Below, in pieces: positions 41,821 through 50,783 of a stretch of DNA of 64,000 bases. The DNA is from Secundilactobacillus odoratitofui DSM 19909 = JCM 15043 (lineage in GTDB: Bacteria; Bacillota; Bacilli; Lactobacillales; Lactobacillaceae). The position numbers and the translations under genes were made by a program. Where the stretch lies: the NCBI RefSeq assembly GCF_001434895.1, contig NZ_AZEE01000030.1:224526-288525 (forward strand), given 5' to 3'. A model generated the notes under the pieces. The model made no database searches and was not told the DNA's origin. It was given only the letters and a program-made list of their open reading frames with translations. Numbering within the stretch: the stretch's first letter is position 1; each line of letters opens with the position of its first letter.

Positions 41821-41991
41821 TTACTTATGTTGCGTTGCTTTTAGTTCAGTCATGCGTTGGTCGCAAAGGTCACGCAGGTCTTTTAAATCTTGGTACAACT
41901 GATATTTGTCAGTGTCGGTTGTGACCTCTAATCGCGTGATTTGTTTTGCGGCTGAGATGACGTTGCGGTAATAGCGGTCTAGTGGTTCCAT
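41821..41991 (-). CDS. Small hypothetical protein (56 aa)
   Basis: This short ORF on the minus strand starts at ATG 41991 with GGAGGCG 5-11 nt upstream. It encodes a charged, probably helical protein (MEPLDRYYRNVISAAKQITR, then DTDKYQLYQDLKDLRDLCD). It is followed by its own terminator, which supports it as a real gene. I do not recognise a family. Confidence 0.6.
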   Translation of the reverse strand: MEPLDRYYRNVISAAKQITRLEVTTDTDKYQLYQDLKDLRDLCDQRMTELKATQHK

Positions 41992-42428
41992 GGGGGACGC
42001 CTCCTTGTATAAAGTTAAAATAATCTACAAAAAACTTGGTTGCAATTGTTAAACTGGCAGTGCAAGTTGTCATCACACTTTGATGAATGAGTAATTTAAG
42101 TCGTAAAAGCAAGCTTATATCCCCAATTAACTCACTCAACAACTAATTCTAACCCGTATTATAGCCGATAAATAATGACTTTTGTATAAAAATGGACATT
42201 CTTCTAAAAAAGATATCGATGCTAAGGTTATTTAAGTCATGTTCAGTAGTGCTAAAGGGTAAAGTACATAGTTAAACTATTCAAGATTATGACAGAAAAA
42301 TCAATTGTGTTTATCCAATTTTTTAATGAAAAGTTTTAACTGAACTTACAAAGGTCAATATTGACTTGGTTTATGGGACTGGTAAGGTTGAAGTGTATCG
42401 AAAATAAATCATATTGGGGTGTTTTGGA
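41992..42428. other. AT-rich intergenic region without genes
   Basis: This is a 437-bp gap between the divergent small gene and a secreted-protein gene. A minus-strand TATAAT at about 42156-42161 can serve the small gene. The plus-strand promoter of the secreted protein is not clear. No repeat or RNA was recognised. Confidence 0.4.
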
Positions 42429-42944
42429 ATGGATTATAAACAGGAAATCGTTGCTGCGGTGGCTGCATTTTCATTTGGAACATTGGCACTTATCGCAACT
42501 CAACCAACGGCATCTGCTTCAACTGTGTTGAGCAGTATTCCAAAGTCGCTGCGGGGTAACTGGTATTTGACTGAGTCACGCGGTTCAACGACACATATTT
42601 TATTTGGGAAGAAGACCATGAAACTACGAGATACCTTGGATGGTAAAAAGCTATCGCCTCGTACTTATAAAATCGCAAAAAAATGGTCTACCGATACTCA
42701 TCACTTCGTCTTCAGTAAGAACCATCACGGCTGGTACAACTACTCACTAACCGGTGTTAATGGGATCGATGTGTTAAAACTCAAAACTGTTAAAATTAGC
42801 GGTCATACCTATCATGCACTGATCACTGAAGATATGGGCGGTAGTGGTTATACACCAAAGAAACTCAACCTAACGTTGGCCTTCAGAAATCCTACCAAGA
42901 CGCCACACAAGATTAAGATTTCAACATCTGGTATGTTGAATTAA
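42429..42944 (+). CDS. Secreted hypothetical protein
   Basis: This is a 171-residue protein with a signal peptide. A hydrophobic stretch VAAVAAFSFGTLALIATQP is followed by an ASA-S cleavage-like site near residue 30. The mature part is small and basic, beginning SIPKSLRGNWYLTES, a motif often seen in short exported lactobacillar proteins of unknown role. The ATG at 42429 has only a weak ribosome binding site; a TTG at 42414 is an alternative. No anchor is seen, so release or loose wall binding is likely. Confidence 0.6.
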   Translation: MDYKQEIVAAVAAFSFGTLALIATQPTASASTVLSSIPKSLRGNWYLTESRGSTTHILFGKKTMKLRDTLDGKKLSPRTYKIAKKWSTDTHHFVFSKNHHGWYNYSLTGVNGIDVLKLKTVKISGHTYHALITEDMGGSGYTPKKLNLTLAFRNPTKTPHKIKISTSGMLN

Positions 42945-43042
42945 GTTAGAGCGATTGGGTTGATCATGGGGCGGTTTGTTGCATTTGATTCAAGTCATGG
43001 TCCAAGTTGTTGTGGAAATATATATAAAAGGCAAGTTATTTA

Positions 43043-43129
43043 ATGACTTACATTTCATCTATTCTTCTGATTGTTTTGGTGGGGACGGTTTTTTCATATT
43101 TGGATAAGTTTGATATCATCAACGTATAA
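43043..43129 (+). CDS. Possible hydrophobic micropeptide (28 aa)
   Basis: This is a 28-codon ORF in the gap between two secreted-protein genes. It encodes one hydrophobic segment, MTYISSILLIVLVGTVFSYL, followed by the polar tail DKFDIINV. AAAAGG lies about 11 nt upstream. Its size and shape resemble membrane-active small peptides or type I toxins, but chance cannot be excluded. Confidence 0.22.
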   Translation: MTYISSILLIVLVGTVFSYLDKFDIINV

Positions 43130-43227
43130 TATTCAAATATAAATTATTTATTTATTATGATACAATAGTCTTTGTGCCATTTAGCAAAATTCTAGGTTGT
43201 CATAATATTTGTTTGGAGGAGTTTATT

Positions 43228-44037
43228 ATGTTTAAGCGTTTGATCCTTGTTGCCATTAGTCTTAGTATTTTAGGGGTGGCTGCTATCAGTGCACAATCGA
43301 GTACTGTGATGGCTAAAACTAAGGCTGCAAAAGTTTTAAAAACTACAAATATCAAAAATGTAAAGGTACATGTCACTTCGGGCCTGTTATATACTAATAA
43401 AAAGCTCACTAAAGTTGCTTATCACGCCGGTAATTATGATAAACGGACCTTCACCCGCACCTCTCAGATTACCGTTAAGAAAGCTAATGGGAAAAAGGCA
43501 GTATATCAATACATCAAATCTGGCAAGGTTAAAGGTTGGATCTGGCGAGGCGATGTGTTGATAGGTGCATATCAAGGGCGAAAGTTGTATTGGAAGGAAT
43601 CCATTTTTAAGTCAACTTTGATTTCGATTGTTAACAAAGCCCGTTCAAAGCATCATTTAAAGCCACTCACTTATTCAACCAAAATTGAAAAAATTGCCAA
43701 GTATCGAGCTGATCAGCAAGACAATCCTAATTGGGCAATCGATCACATGGATAAGAATTTAACAAAGGCTTTTAAAAAGTTAAATATGACTGATGAAAAT
43801 TGGGAAAACTATAATGAGTTATATATTCAAGGGGCGGAAATTGCCAATAGTGATCAAGGTGTTAAACAAGAAGCCCAAATGTTTTATGACGATGAAAAGG
43901 ATGAATTTTTAGATTCAACAATTAGCGCATGGGGAATCGGTTCTCTAGGAATTGTGAATTATCCACGAACGTCGGCTTCTGAGACTGTTGAGCTTTATTC
44001 AACTCCTAGTGCTAGAGCTGCAGCAGCTGCAGAATAA
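43228..44037 (+). CDS. Secreted CAP-domain-like protein
   Basis: ATG at 43228 behind TTGGAGGAG gives 269 residues. A signal peptide (FKRLILVAISLSILGVAAIS) ends near residue 29. A basic region of about 100 residues has alternating Lys and aromatic residues (YTNKKLTKVAYHAGNYDKR, GWIWRGDVLIG), like SH3/GW-type wall-binding segments. The last part, from SIVNKARSKHHLKPLTYSTK through YNELYIQGAEIANS to SAWGIGSLGIVNY, follows the pattern of CAP/SCP domains. It ends in an Ala-rich tail. The role is unknown; wall-associated exported protein is inferred. Confidence 0.65.
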   Translation: MFKRLILVAISLSILGVAAISAQSSTVMAKTKAAKVLKTTNIKNVKVHVTSGLLYTNKKLTKVAYHAGNYDKRTFTRTSQITVKKANGKKAVYQYIKSGKVKGWIWRGDVLIGAYQGRKLYWKESIFKSTLISIVNKARSKHHLKPLTYSTKIEKIAKYRADQQDNPNWAIDHMDKNLTKAFKKLNMTDENWENYNELYIQGAEIANSDQGVKQEAQMFYDDEKDEFLDSTISAWGIGSLGIVNYPRTSASETVELYSTPSARAAAAAE

Positions 44038-44064
44038 TTTGAAATTTTTAATTGATTTTTATTG

Positions 44065-44105
44065 AACACAATCACTGCTATTTCTGTAATAGTGATTGTG
44101 TTTTT
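44065..44105. terminator. Terminator after the CAP-like gene
   Basis: AACACAATCACT pairs perfectly with AGTGATTGTGTT, followed by TTT. The remaining gap to 44338 is AT-rich with an ACACA/TGTGT inverted repeat and no gene. Confidence 0.85.
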
Positions 44106-44338
44106 GTTTGAAGTCAGTTGAAATTGCATGTATTATTTGAATTTTTTAGTTTGGTGCTATTTAAGTTACTTTGCGCAAAAATATGAAGTGTAGGGCTTCT
44201 ATCGGACAGTGGTTAATACCATAACACACTATTAATCATTGTGTAAGCTAACTAATCTTGGTATGCTTTTAAGTGGTTTTATGCATTAAGGTGCATATTG
44301 CTGAATTTAATCTATTTTTCGAGAGGGGTTCATTTTTC

Positions 44339-45490
44339 ATGAACAATCGTTACGCTATTTTAGTCGCAACTTCCATTTTTGCGATCTCCAGTACCTCTGC
44401 ACAAGTCAATGCTGCTACAAAATCAAAGCAGCAGCTTAATCTCAAGGTCGCTATGGTGCACGCGGGGGACCAGAAGTTATCTGGTACGGCAACCAAAGGG
44501 GCCAAGATTAAAGTCACACGCTATGCTAAGACGTTTGGCGCTGGCAAAGTTAACGCCAAGACGGGTAAGTTTACGTTTAAGCTGAAACAGCCGGTTAAAG
44601 CTAACTGGCATTATCGAGTGACTGTTACCAAGAAGGGGTACAAGACGAAAGTTGTACACTTTGGGGTAGCAAAAAAAGCGGGACAGTCAACAGGGCAATC
44701 GAAACACAATGCGGATATTGCTAAGTTACAGGTTCAAATTGAGGACCTAAAGGATCGGGTTAATCAAATTAGTGAGCAACAGCCACAAATATTGATTAGC
44801 TATACAAATGATGGTGAAATTACTAATTTAAAGCAACAAATTGTGGATTTAAATAATCAGATTAAAGATTTAAAAAATGAACTTAGTGATTCTGAATCTG
44901 AAAATACAGATAAAATGGGTAGTTTACGTGATCAGATAAACGAGCTTCAATCACAAATTGCTAATATTAAATTTAATTTAAACGAAAATAGTTCTTCAAG
45001 TGTTGATCCAAATAGTGATTGTGGATCAGATACTAGTACAGCAGCTCAACCAAGTATTGATCAAGATTACGAGGCAAGAAAAGCCGAAGCGGCTCGAATT
45101 GAACAGGAATTAAGCTCGCTTGATGATAAAATAGAAAAATTACAAGATGAGAAAAGCCAGAAAGATTGGGCGTTAAATCAAGTCAGCTGGCGTTCTTCTG
45201 AAACTGCTCAATCAATCTTGAATTACACAAGTAATGAACTTAACACGCTCAAGGAAAAGGTAGTTGCAGATCCACAAAATCAAAGTTTACAATTAAAAAT
45301 TAAGAGGCTTCAAGAGCAAGTGGATGAGGAGACACAGGATTTAGCAAACAGTATTCGGGCAGAAAAAATCGTCAACGGTCACGAGATGGATTTTAGCAAT
45401 CGAATTGATGAAATCTCAATAGAGTTAGATAAATTATATGCTCAACAGCAAGAGTTAAGAAAACAACAAGATTTGATTTGGAATTACTGA
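44339..45490 (+). CDS. Secreted protein with Ig-like domain and long coiled coil
   Basis: ATG at 44339 behind GAGAGGGG gives 383 residues. The signal peptide is NNRYAILVATSIFAISS with cleavage near VNAAT. One bacterial Ig-like domain spans about residues 30-110 (KLSGTATKGAKIKV... GKFTFKL). From about 120 to 210 and again from 250 to the end it is a heptad-rich coiled coil (LKQQIVDLNNQIKDLKNEL), broken by a Ser/Asn-rich linker. There is no catalytic domain and no LPxTG anchor. It could be a wall-bound scaffold or adhesin; the function is unknown. Confidence 0.65.
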   Translation: MNNRYAILVATSIFAISSTSAQVNAATKSKQQLNLKVAMVHAGDQKLSGTATKGAKIKVTRYAKTFGAGKVNAKTGKFTFKLKQPVKANWHYRVTVTKKGYKTKVVHFGVAKKAGQSTGQSKHNADIAKLQVQIEDLKDRVNQISEQQPQILISYTNDGEITNLKQQIVDLNNQIKDLKNELSDSESENTDKMGSLRDQINELQSQIANIKFNLNENSSSSVDPNSDCGSDTSTAAQPSIDQDYEARKAEAARIEQELSSLDDKIEKLQDEKSQKDWALNQVSWRSSETAQSILNYTSNELNTLKEKVVADPQNQSLQLKIKRLQEQVDEETQDLANSIRAEKIVNGHEMDFSNRIDEISIELDKLYAQQQELRKQQDLIWNY

Positions 45491-45508
45491 TTATTTTCAT
45501 TTTATGTA

Positions 45509-45535
45509 AGCCACCTCATTGAGGGTGGCTTTTTT
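45509..45535 (+). terminator. Terminator of the coiled-coil gene
   Basis: AGCCACC-TCATTG-AGGGTGGCT followed by TTTTT. The 45536-45790 stretch beyond holds no recognised gene or RNA. Confidence 0.85.
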
Positions 45536-45790
45536 CATCTTGGTAGCCTCCTAAGTTTAGTGGGGATTATCACAGAATTAGTTACTGATTTAACTTTATC
45601 AAGTAAGTAATTTTGAACACCCGTAATCTGATAATTTTCACATGTTTTGCAAGGCCTGTTTAAAGCTTCGTAGTGTAGGGTGCTCTCCAGAATGGTTTTG
45701 AGGTTGATTTAATTTTGTGGCAAGTCATGCGTCAATCAATCTTAATACTTAGGCTCAACCCTAATTTTCACCTTTTTTCACCAGTAAATC

Positions 45791-45819
45791 TTCGCAAGTG
45801 AGTCACTAAACGGTATAAT
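45791..45819 (+). promoter_or_regulatory. marR-type promoter with palindromic operator
   Basis: TTCGCA at 45791-45796 and TATAAT at 45814-45819 are separated by 17 bp. The spacer contains the palindrome AGTGA-G-TCACT at 45797-45807, a good candidate autoregulatory site for the adjacent MarR protein. Confidence 0.6.
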
Positions 45820-45853
45820 TGGCTTATGCATGATTCAAGAGGAGGGAACTCGT

Positions 45854-46297
45854 TTGACCTTACACACATTCCCCGGTGACCTCGCGCAGTGCTTTTCCAT
45901 CATTCACCGCGCGTTTCAACGGGATACACAACCGCTCTACAAAGCCATTGATTTAAACGTCACGAACGCTTACATATTACTGCTGCTCGACCAGCAGGGG
46001 GAGCGCAGCCAGAACGAATTGGCGCGCACTCTGGTCATCAACAAGGGCCAAATTACGCGTGAAATTAAGCGCCTGTCTGAACTCGGGTACGTGTCGCAAA
46101 CGCAGTCGTTAGACAATCGGACGACTAATGTGATTCGGATCACGGATGCTGGTTTGAAAGTCGTACCTAAAATCGTCGACATTCGGAACGCTTGGTGGCA
46201 GGAACGGCTCAATCGCAACCACGTAGATGTGAACGCGCCGTTTGCCGAAACACTTGAGAAAATTATGGATGAGCTGATTGTGCGCAACAAGGCTTAG
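45854..46297 (+). CDS. MarR family transcriptional regulator
   Basis: This is a 147-residue winged-helix regulator. The recognition region reads SQNELARTLVINKGQITREIKRL and the wing VSQTQSLDNRTTNVIRIT. The start chosen is TTG at 45854, placed by GAGGAGGG at 45839-45846; the ATG at 45830 precedes that site and lies near the transcription start. It may control the DHA2 exporter encoded downstream on the other strand, but they are not adjacent. It ends at its own terminator. Confidence 0.85.
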   Translation: MTLHTFPGDLAQCFSIIHRAFQRDTQPLYKAIDLNVTNAYILLLLDQQGERSQNELARTLVINKGQITREIKRLSELGYVSQTQSLDNRTTNVIRITDAGLKVVPKIVDIRNAWWQERLNRNHVDVNAPFAETLEKIMDELIVRNKA

Positions 46298-46309
46298 TCG
46301 AATTGAAAT

Positions 46310-46351
46310 AGTCCCTGAAGTTAACTGATAAGTTGACTTCGGGGACTTTTT
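46310..46351 (+). terminator. Terminator of the marR-type gene
   Basis: AGTCCC-GAAGT and ACTTC-GGGACT form a bulged stem ending in TTTTT. Confidence 0.8.
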
Positions 46352-46425
46352 GTAATCGGTAATCACTACCTCTAGATACTGACGTGAATTTGGGAATAGA
46401 TCAAGCGTGTAAGCAGCATTCTTCA

Positions 46426-46479
46426 AAAAGCTACCTTCGTCGTGATAACAAGTTGATTATCACGACGAAGGTAGCTTTT
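46426..46479. terminator. Perfect 23-bp inverted repeat, bidirectional terminator
   Basis: The arms at 46426-46448 and 46457-46479 are perfectly complementary over 23 nt, with the 8-nt loop CAAGTTGA. They begin with AAAA and end with TTTT, so the hairpin can end transcripts of both strands. Confidence 0.85.
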
Positions 46480-46512
46480 CAATCATAATTAGTGATGGCG
46501 TTACCCAAAAAA

Positions 46513-46899
46513 TTAGAACCAATCGGTACCTTTGTACGTATGCAAAATTTTGAACGATTTCTTTGAAGACCAATTGACATCATATTGATAGCGATGGTCA
46601 CGACTGTATTTCTCGTGAGTGCCGCCCGTCAATTGCCAATTGATACCACCAACGCCACGATACCAAGTACGGACGACGGCACCCCGTTTTAATTTAAATT
46701 TTTTAACTCGACGATCGAGGTAAGTGGATTTACCAAGCTTGATTTTGTATGCAGTCGTGGGTTTGAGAACCCGAACCTTATATTCGTGATTATATTTGAA
46801 TTCCCAGGGTGTTTTAGCACTAGCTTGCGTCCCAGTTGCGACACTTCCTAAACCAATTGCCACACCAATTAGTACCATGTTCTTACAAAACTGATTCAA
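46513..46899 (-). CDS. Small secreted hypothetical protein
   Basis: The start chosen is TTG at 46899 with AGGGGGA upstream, giving 128 residues that begin with a signal peptide (VLIGVAIGLGSVATGTQASA). The mature part is basic and rich in Tyr, Trp and Lys (TPWEFKYNHEYKVRVLKPTT, WQLTGGTHEKYSRDHRYQYD), with no known domain. A longer start at 46944 would add residues that do not look like a signal peptide N-region. Confidence 0.6.
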   Translation of the reverse strand: MNQFCKNMVLIGVAIGLGSVATGTQASAKTPWEFKYNHEYKVRVLKPTTAYKIKLGKSTYLDRRVKKFKLKRGAVVRTWYRGVGGINWQLTGGTHEKYSRDHRYQYDVNWSSKKSFKILHTYKGTDWF

Positions 46900-47035
46900 T
46901 TTAAAATTCCCCCTACAGAATTTGATATTTGACATATCAATCATACACTTAACCGATGCTTAAACCAACCTCGAATATTCTCCTTAAATTAGCGAATTAA
47001 TAGGGCGTTTTAGATTATAAAGTACGATTGCAAAC

Positions 47036-47078
47036 ATTAAAAAACTCGAGATTTCATAAAAGAATTCTCGAGGTTTTC
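47036..47078 (-). terminator. Terminator downstream of the DHA2 transporter
   Basis: CTCGAG arms extended by AAAA/TTTT (AAAACTCGAG ... CTCGAGGTTTT) with T-rich sequence on the minus-strand side. Confidence 0.65.
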
Positions 47079-47102
47079 TTCGATCTAATTTTAACTCTTT
47101 AA

Positions 47103-48599
47103 TTATGCAACGTTCTTCTCCGCTTCAATCTTAGCAAACTTTTCCTTCTCCAATCGTTGCGCCCAGAGGTTAATCCCACCAGCAACGAGCATCAAAAGAA
47201 GTGAAACCAGCATGATGTTATGCAAGCCGTTATGCAAAATCACGCGCATTTGCGGAATCAGGTGTGCCGGTAAACTGGTAACACTCGCAGCATCTGACAA
47301 CTTATTCATCATTTTCATAGTGATTTGTCCACCAGATTGGCTCACGCCTTGTCGCAGTGCGCTGTTCATGATGATCCCGAAAATCGAGGCCATGAACGTT
47401 TGGCTGAGCATCCGAATGAGAAAACTAAACGAGGTGGCGATTGGGACATCGTTCGGGTCGGCGTCCTGTTGAACCTTAACCTGTAGTTCGTTGAAGCAGG
47501 TACCGTTACCGAAGCCCTCGAAGGCCCCGGCGACCAACAATACCCAGTATGGCGTTTTGACGCCCATCACCACCATTAATAGGAAAGCAATGACCAGGGT
47601 GATGATGCCCAGCGCAATCACTTTTTGTGGTCGGAAGAAGCGTCGTAGTGGTGCCACAGAACCGGAGCCGGCAAAATCAGTGATCGAACTAGGAATCTGT
47701 GTCGCACCACCAATCAGTGCGCTGGTGCCTAACAAGCCCTGTGCCCACATGGGACTATAAATCAAAAAGCCTAAGAAAGCGGCCCAGATAATCATGAATA
47801 AGGCGAAATCAATGACCAATGAACGATTTTTAAATAGACGTCTTGGAATAATTGGATCATCAACGTGACCTTCTATGTGGATCATTGCACCGAGACAGAT
47901 GGCAGCAATCAAAAGGGCGAGGCCAATCCAAAGTAGGCTAACACTACCAATCATTTCAATGCCAGCCAGCAAACTGATCAGACCAACGCTCATCAGACAT
48001 GCACCGGCGTAATCGACGGGGCTTTTGACCCGCTTTTGTTGGGAAGATTTGTAATAGATTTGTACGAGAAATGCAGAAATCAGGCCAACCGGTACGTTCA
48101 AGAAGAAGACCCAGTGCCAACTGAAGGTATCGACAATGTAACCACCAACCAGTGGGCCAATAATCGTGGCCATGCTATAACTGGCCGACACGAACCCAAG
48201 CACTTGCATCCGTTTACGTGGATTCTCGTATAAGTTGGCATAAATAATGTAGGGTAACGAAACCACACCACCGTTACCGATACCAGCAATGGTTCGGAAA
48301 ATAATTAAACAGACGATGTTGGGTGAGATACCCTGTAAAAATGAGCCAACAACAAAGAAGAGGGCCGCTAATTGGTAGGCTTGCTTGTTGCCGATATGTT
48401 CACCAAGCTTACTCCAAAGCGGTGTGCTGACGGCGGTGCCCAGTAGGAACACAGCGACGATCCAACCCATCAGTTCGATCCCATGAAGATCAGAAATGAT
48501 GGCGGGTAGGGCGGTGTTGATAATTGTGTTGTCTAAGCCACTCATCGCGTTGGAGAGCAGCAAGGCAAAAGTGACGATGATAACGTTACGTTTGGACAC
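47103..48599 (-). CDS. DHA2-family MFS drug exporter (EmrB/QacA type)
   Basis: GTG at 48599, a few bases after GAAAGAAGG, gives 498 residues; an upstream in-frame start at 48695 is unlikely. About 14 membrane helices are present. The family motifs include LDNTIINTALPAI in helix 1 and the helix-5 antiporter motif GPLVGGYIVDTFSWHWVFFLNVPVG. Such proteins export lipophilic drugs or acids with protons. It is monocistronic. Confidence 0.9.
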   Translation of the reverse strand: MSKRNVIIVTFALLLSNAMSGLDNTIINTALPAIISDLHGIELMGWIVAVFLLGTAVSTPLWSKLGEHIGNKQAYQLAALFFVVGSFLQGISPNIVCLIIFRTIAGIGNGGVVSLPYIIYANLYENPRKRMQVLGFVSASYSMATIIGPLVGGYIVDTFSWHWVFFLNVPVGLISAFLVQIYYKSSQQKRVKSPVDYAGACLMSVGLISLLAGIEMIGSVSLLWIGLALLIAAICLGAMIHIEGHVDDPIIPRRLFKNRSLVIDFALFMIIWAAFLGFLIYSPMWAQGLLGTSALIGGATQIPSSITDFAGSGSVAPLRRFFRPQKVIALGIITLVIAFLLMVVMGVKTPYWVLLVAGAFEGFGNGTCFNELQVKVQQDADPNDVPIATSFSFLIRMLSQTFMASIFGIIMNSALRQGVSQSGGQITMKMMNKLSDAASVTSLPAHLIPQMRVILHNGLHNIMLVSLLLMLVAGGINLWAQRLEKEKFAKIEAEKNVA

Positions 48600-49039
48600 G
48601 AGGGAGCCTTCTTTCAAAAATTTTTTGACACACTGGCAGACGCAATGCCTTAGGTTAAAGGTTAGTCGCGTCTGCAGAGAATAATTGCTAATCATAACAA
48701 TAAGTAAATATCGGGTTTACAATAACCACCTGTTTATCATACAACGTTAGCCAAATGGATAGTAGTGTCAATCTGAATGTAACCGTTACCGATTTGTTGA
48801 ATTATAAACATTGGTCCCTAAAATACTTTGTAGGAAATCATTGGGTGATCATATTTGATTATCGTGTGGGAATAAGCGTGCTCAATTTAACTTGCTAATC
48901 GGATTCAAAATCGAGACAGCACCTATTTTACAATAGGCACTGTCCCATTTTCTTAACCCCATTTACCGCAAACAAAAAAGCACCTCACCACCAAAAGACA
49001 GTGAGGCGCACATTCATTTCATATCTAAAGTAACCAGAA
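48600..49039. other. Intergenic region between two minus-strand genes
   Basis: The 440-bp gap holds the upstream region of the exporter, a GACAG-CA-CCTATT / AATAGG-CA-CTGTC hairpin at about 48914-48945, and the terminator at 48974. No gene was seen. Confidence 0.4.
48974..49010 (-). terminator. Terminator of the acyl-CoA ligase gene
   Basis: On the minus strand, GCGCCTCAC pairs with GTGAGGTGC, followed by six Ts. Confidence 0.8.
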
Positions 49040-50575
49040 TTACCGCTCCAAATTCCCAGCCATCATTAACTGGTCGCGCAACTGTGGCCGCAAAATCTTA
49101 CCGGTAATGTTGCGTGGGAATTCTCGCAGAAATTCAACACGGGTTGGGGTTTCAAACTTGGCAAGGTGGGTCTTGCCGTAGTCGAAAATCGCCTGACGTT
49201 GGTCATCTTCATTCAGGCCAGGCGTCGTCGAAACCACCACAGCGGTGACTTCTTCACCGTACAAGTCGTCCGGCATACCAATGACAGCCAACTGTTCGAT
49301 AAAGTCCAGTTCGTTCAAAGTGTTTTCAACGGCTGCTGGGGCCACTTTTTCACCACCACGGGAAATGATTTCCTTCTTGCGGCCTTTCACAAATAGGTAG
49401 TTATCTTCATCGAGGTAGCCCAGGTCACCGGTCAAGAACCAACCATCCTTGAAACTCTCAGGGTTCGGATCCATGTAGTGGGTGATGACGTGGTTACCGC
49501 GAATGGCGATTTCACCCATTACGTTTGGTTCTTGGGTCAGCTCATCGTTGTCGTCCAAAATAGCGAGTTCAGTGCCAAATGGCTTGCCGGCTGAACCAAT
49601 CTTTGGGGCGTCAAATGGGTTGATGGTGCATTGACTGGACGCTTCAGTCATACCGTAACCTTCGATAATTTGAGCGCCAAAGCGGTTCTGGAAGGCCATC
49701 AAGCGGTCTTCGGGGAGCGCGAACGAGCTGGAACGGATGTAGCGCAGATGAATATCGTCTTTCAACGCATCATAAGCGGCGTTGGCTGTCTCATTTAGGA
49801 GTAGGAACGACACGATGGTTGGCACCACTGAGACCCAGGTGACGTGGTTGTCGTGGACCTGTTGCCAGAAGTGGCTGGCCGAGAATTTCTGGGTGACCAG
49901 CACTTTGCCGTCGGACACACGGGTGGACAGTGTGGTCATAACTTGTGCGTTGATGTGAAACATTGGCATGGTGACCATAGCGACATCGTTTTCGTCCATG
50001 TGGTTGGAGATAGCATCGTTTTGGGCGGCGTTCAACAGCATTTCGTGGGTCAAGCCAACGCGCTTGGGCTCGCCGGTAGTCCCAGAAGTGTTCATGATGA
50101 GGCCTAAATCGGTTTCGGCTACCGGCGTTTGGTCGACGGGGTGGTTCGTCAGCGCATTGTTGACGAGAAAATGCAGTTGCGGTGATGTCAACAAGTCAAG
50201 TTGACTGGTAGTCCAGTCGGCATCAGACCAACCATCTAGTAAGCTGTCAGCTAATAACATGGCTTGATAGCGGTGCTCATCCCAGTCGGTGTGGAGTTTA
50301 GCAATTGGGGTTGATGGTGAGATGGGGTGGACGATGATGCCAAGCTGCCAAGCGGCTTGGTTGATGACCGGGAAGACGGCCGAGTTAGCGAGGCAGACGA
50401 GTATCTGATCGCCATGACCAAGGTTAGCGGCCTTGAAGGCATGTTTGAAGGTGTCGATGTCTTGTTGGAGATCGGCGCCGTTGAACCACTTACCCATGGC
50501 CTCATCCTTGATGATTGGGTCGGCAGGGTGTTTGTCTAATTGTTGCTGTAAAATCTGGTTAAGTTTAGTCGTCAT
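49040..50575 (-). CDS. AMP-dependent acyl-CoA synthetase/ligase
   Basis: This enzyme family activates a carboxylic acid as acyl-AMP and then forms acyl-CoA. ATG at 50575 with GGGAGA upstream gives 511 residues. The phosphate loop is MNTSGTTGEPKRVGLTH, the adenine motif GYGMTEASSQ, and the hinge and catalytic region FVKGRKKEIISRGGEKVAP, with the late Lys in PRNITGKILR. The general pattern is close to the oxalyl-CoA/medium-chain acid ligase group, but the substrate cannot be told. It stands alone, with no CoA-transferase or decarboxylase nearby. Confidence 0.85.
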   Translation of the reverse strand: MTTKLNQILQQQLDKHPADPIIKDEAMGKWFNGADLQQDIDTFKHAFKAANLGHGDQILVCLANSAVFPVINQAAWQLGIIVHPISPSTPIAKLHTDWDEHRYQAMLLADSLLDGWSDADWTTSQLDLLTSPQLHFLVNNALTNHPVDQTPVAETDLGLIMNTSGTTGEPKRVGLTHEMLLNAAQNDAISNHMDENDVAMVTMPMFHINAQVMTTLSTRVSDGKVLVTQKFSASHFWQQVHDNHVTWVSVVPTIVSFLLLNETANAAYDALKDDIHLRYIRSSSFALPEDRLMAFQNRFGAQIIEGYGMTEASSQCTINPFDAPKIGSAGKPFGTELAILDDNDELTQEPNVMGEIAIRGNHVITHYMDPNPESFKDGWFLTGDLGYLDEDNYLFVKGRKKEIISRGGEKVAPAAVENTLNELDFIEQLAVIGMPDDLYGEEVTAVVVSTTPGLNEDDQRQAIFDYGKTHLAKFETPTRVEFLREFPRNITGKILRPQLRDQLMMAGNLER

Positions 50576-50783
50576 ATTCAGGATCTCCCTTATTGATAAG
50601 TCAGTCAGCAATTATTATTCGGATTTAGTGACACTTTGCTGATTCGATAGGACTAATCTTAGGGTGAATAACTTAAAACAGACTTAAATGGCGAAAATAT
50701 ATCTTTATTTCTCCAATTGACATTCGGGCGTGTTCTGTTGAATCCTGAATTTGGCTCTAGTTGAATACACAGCCTAAACCTGC

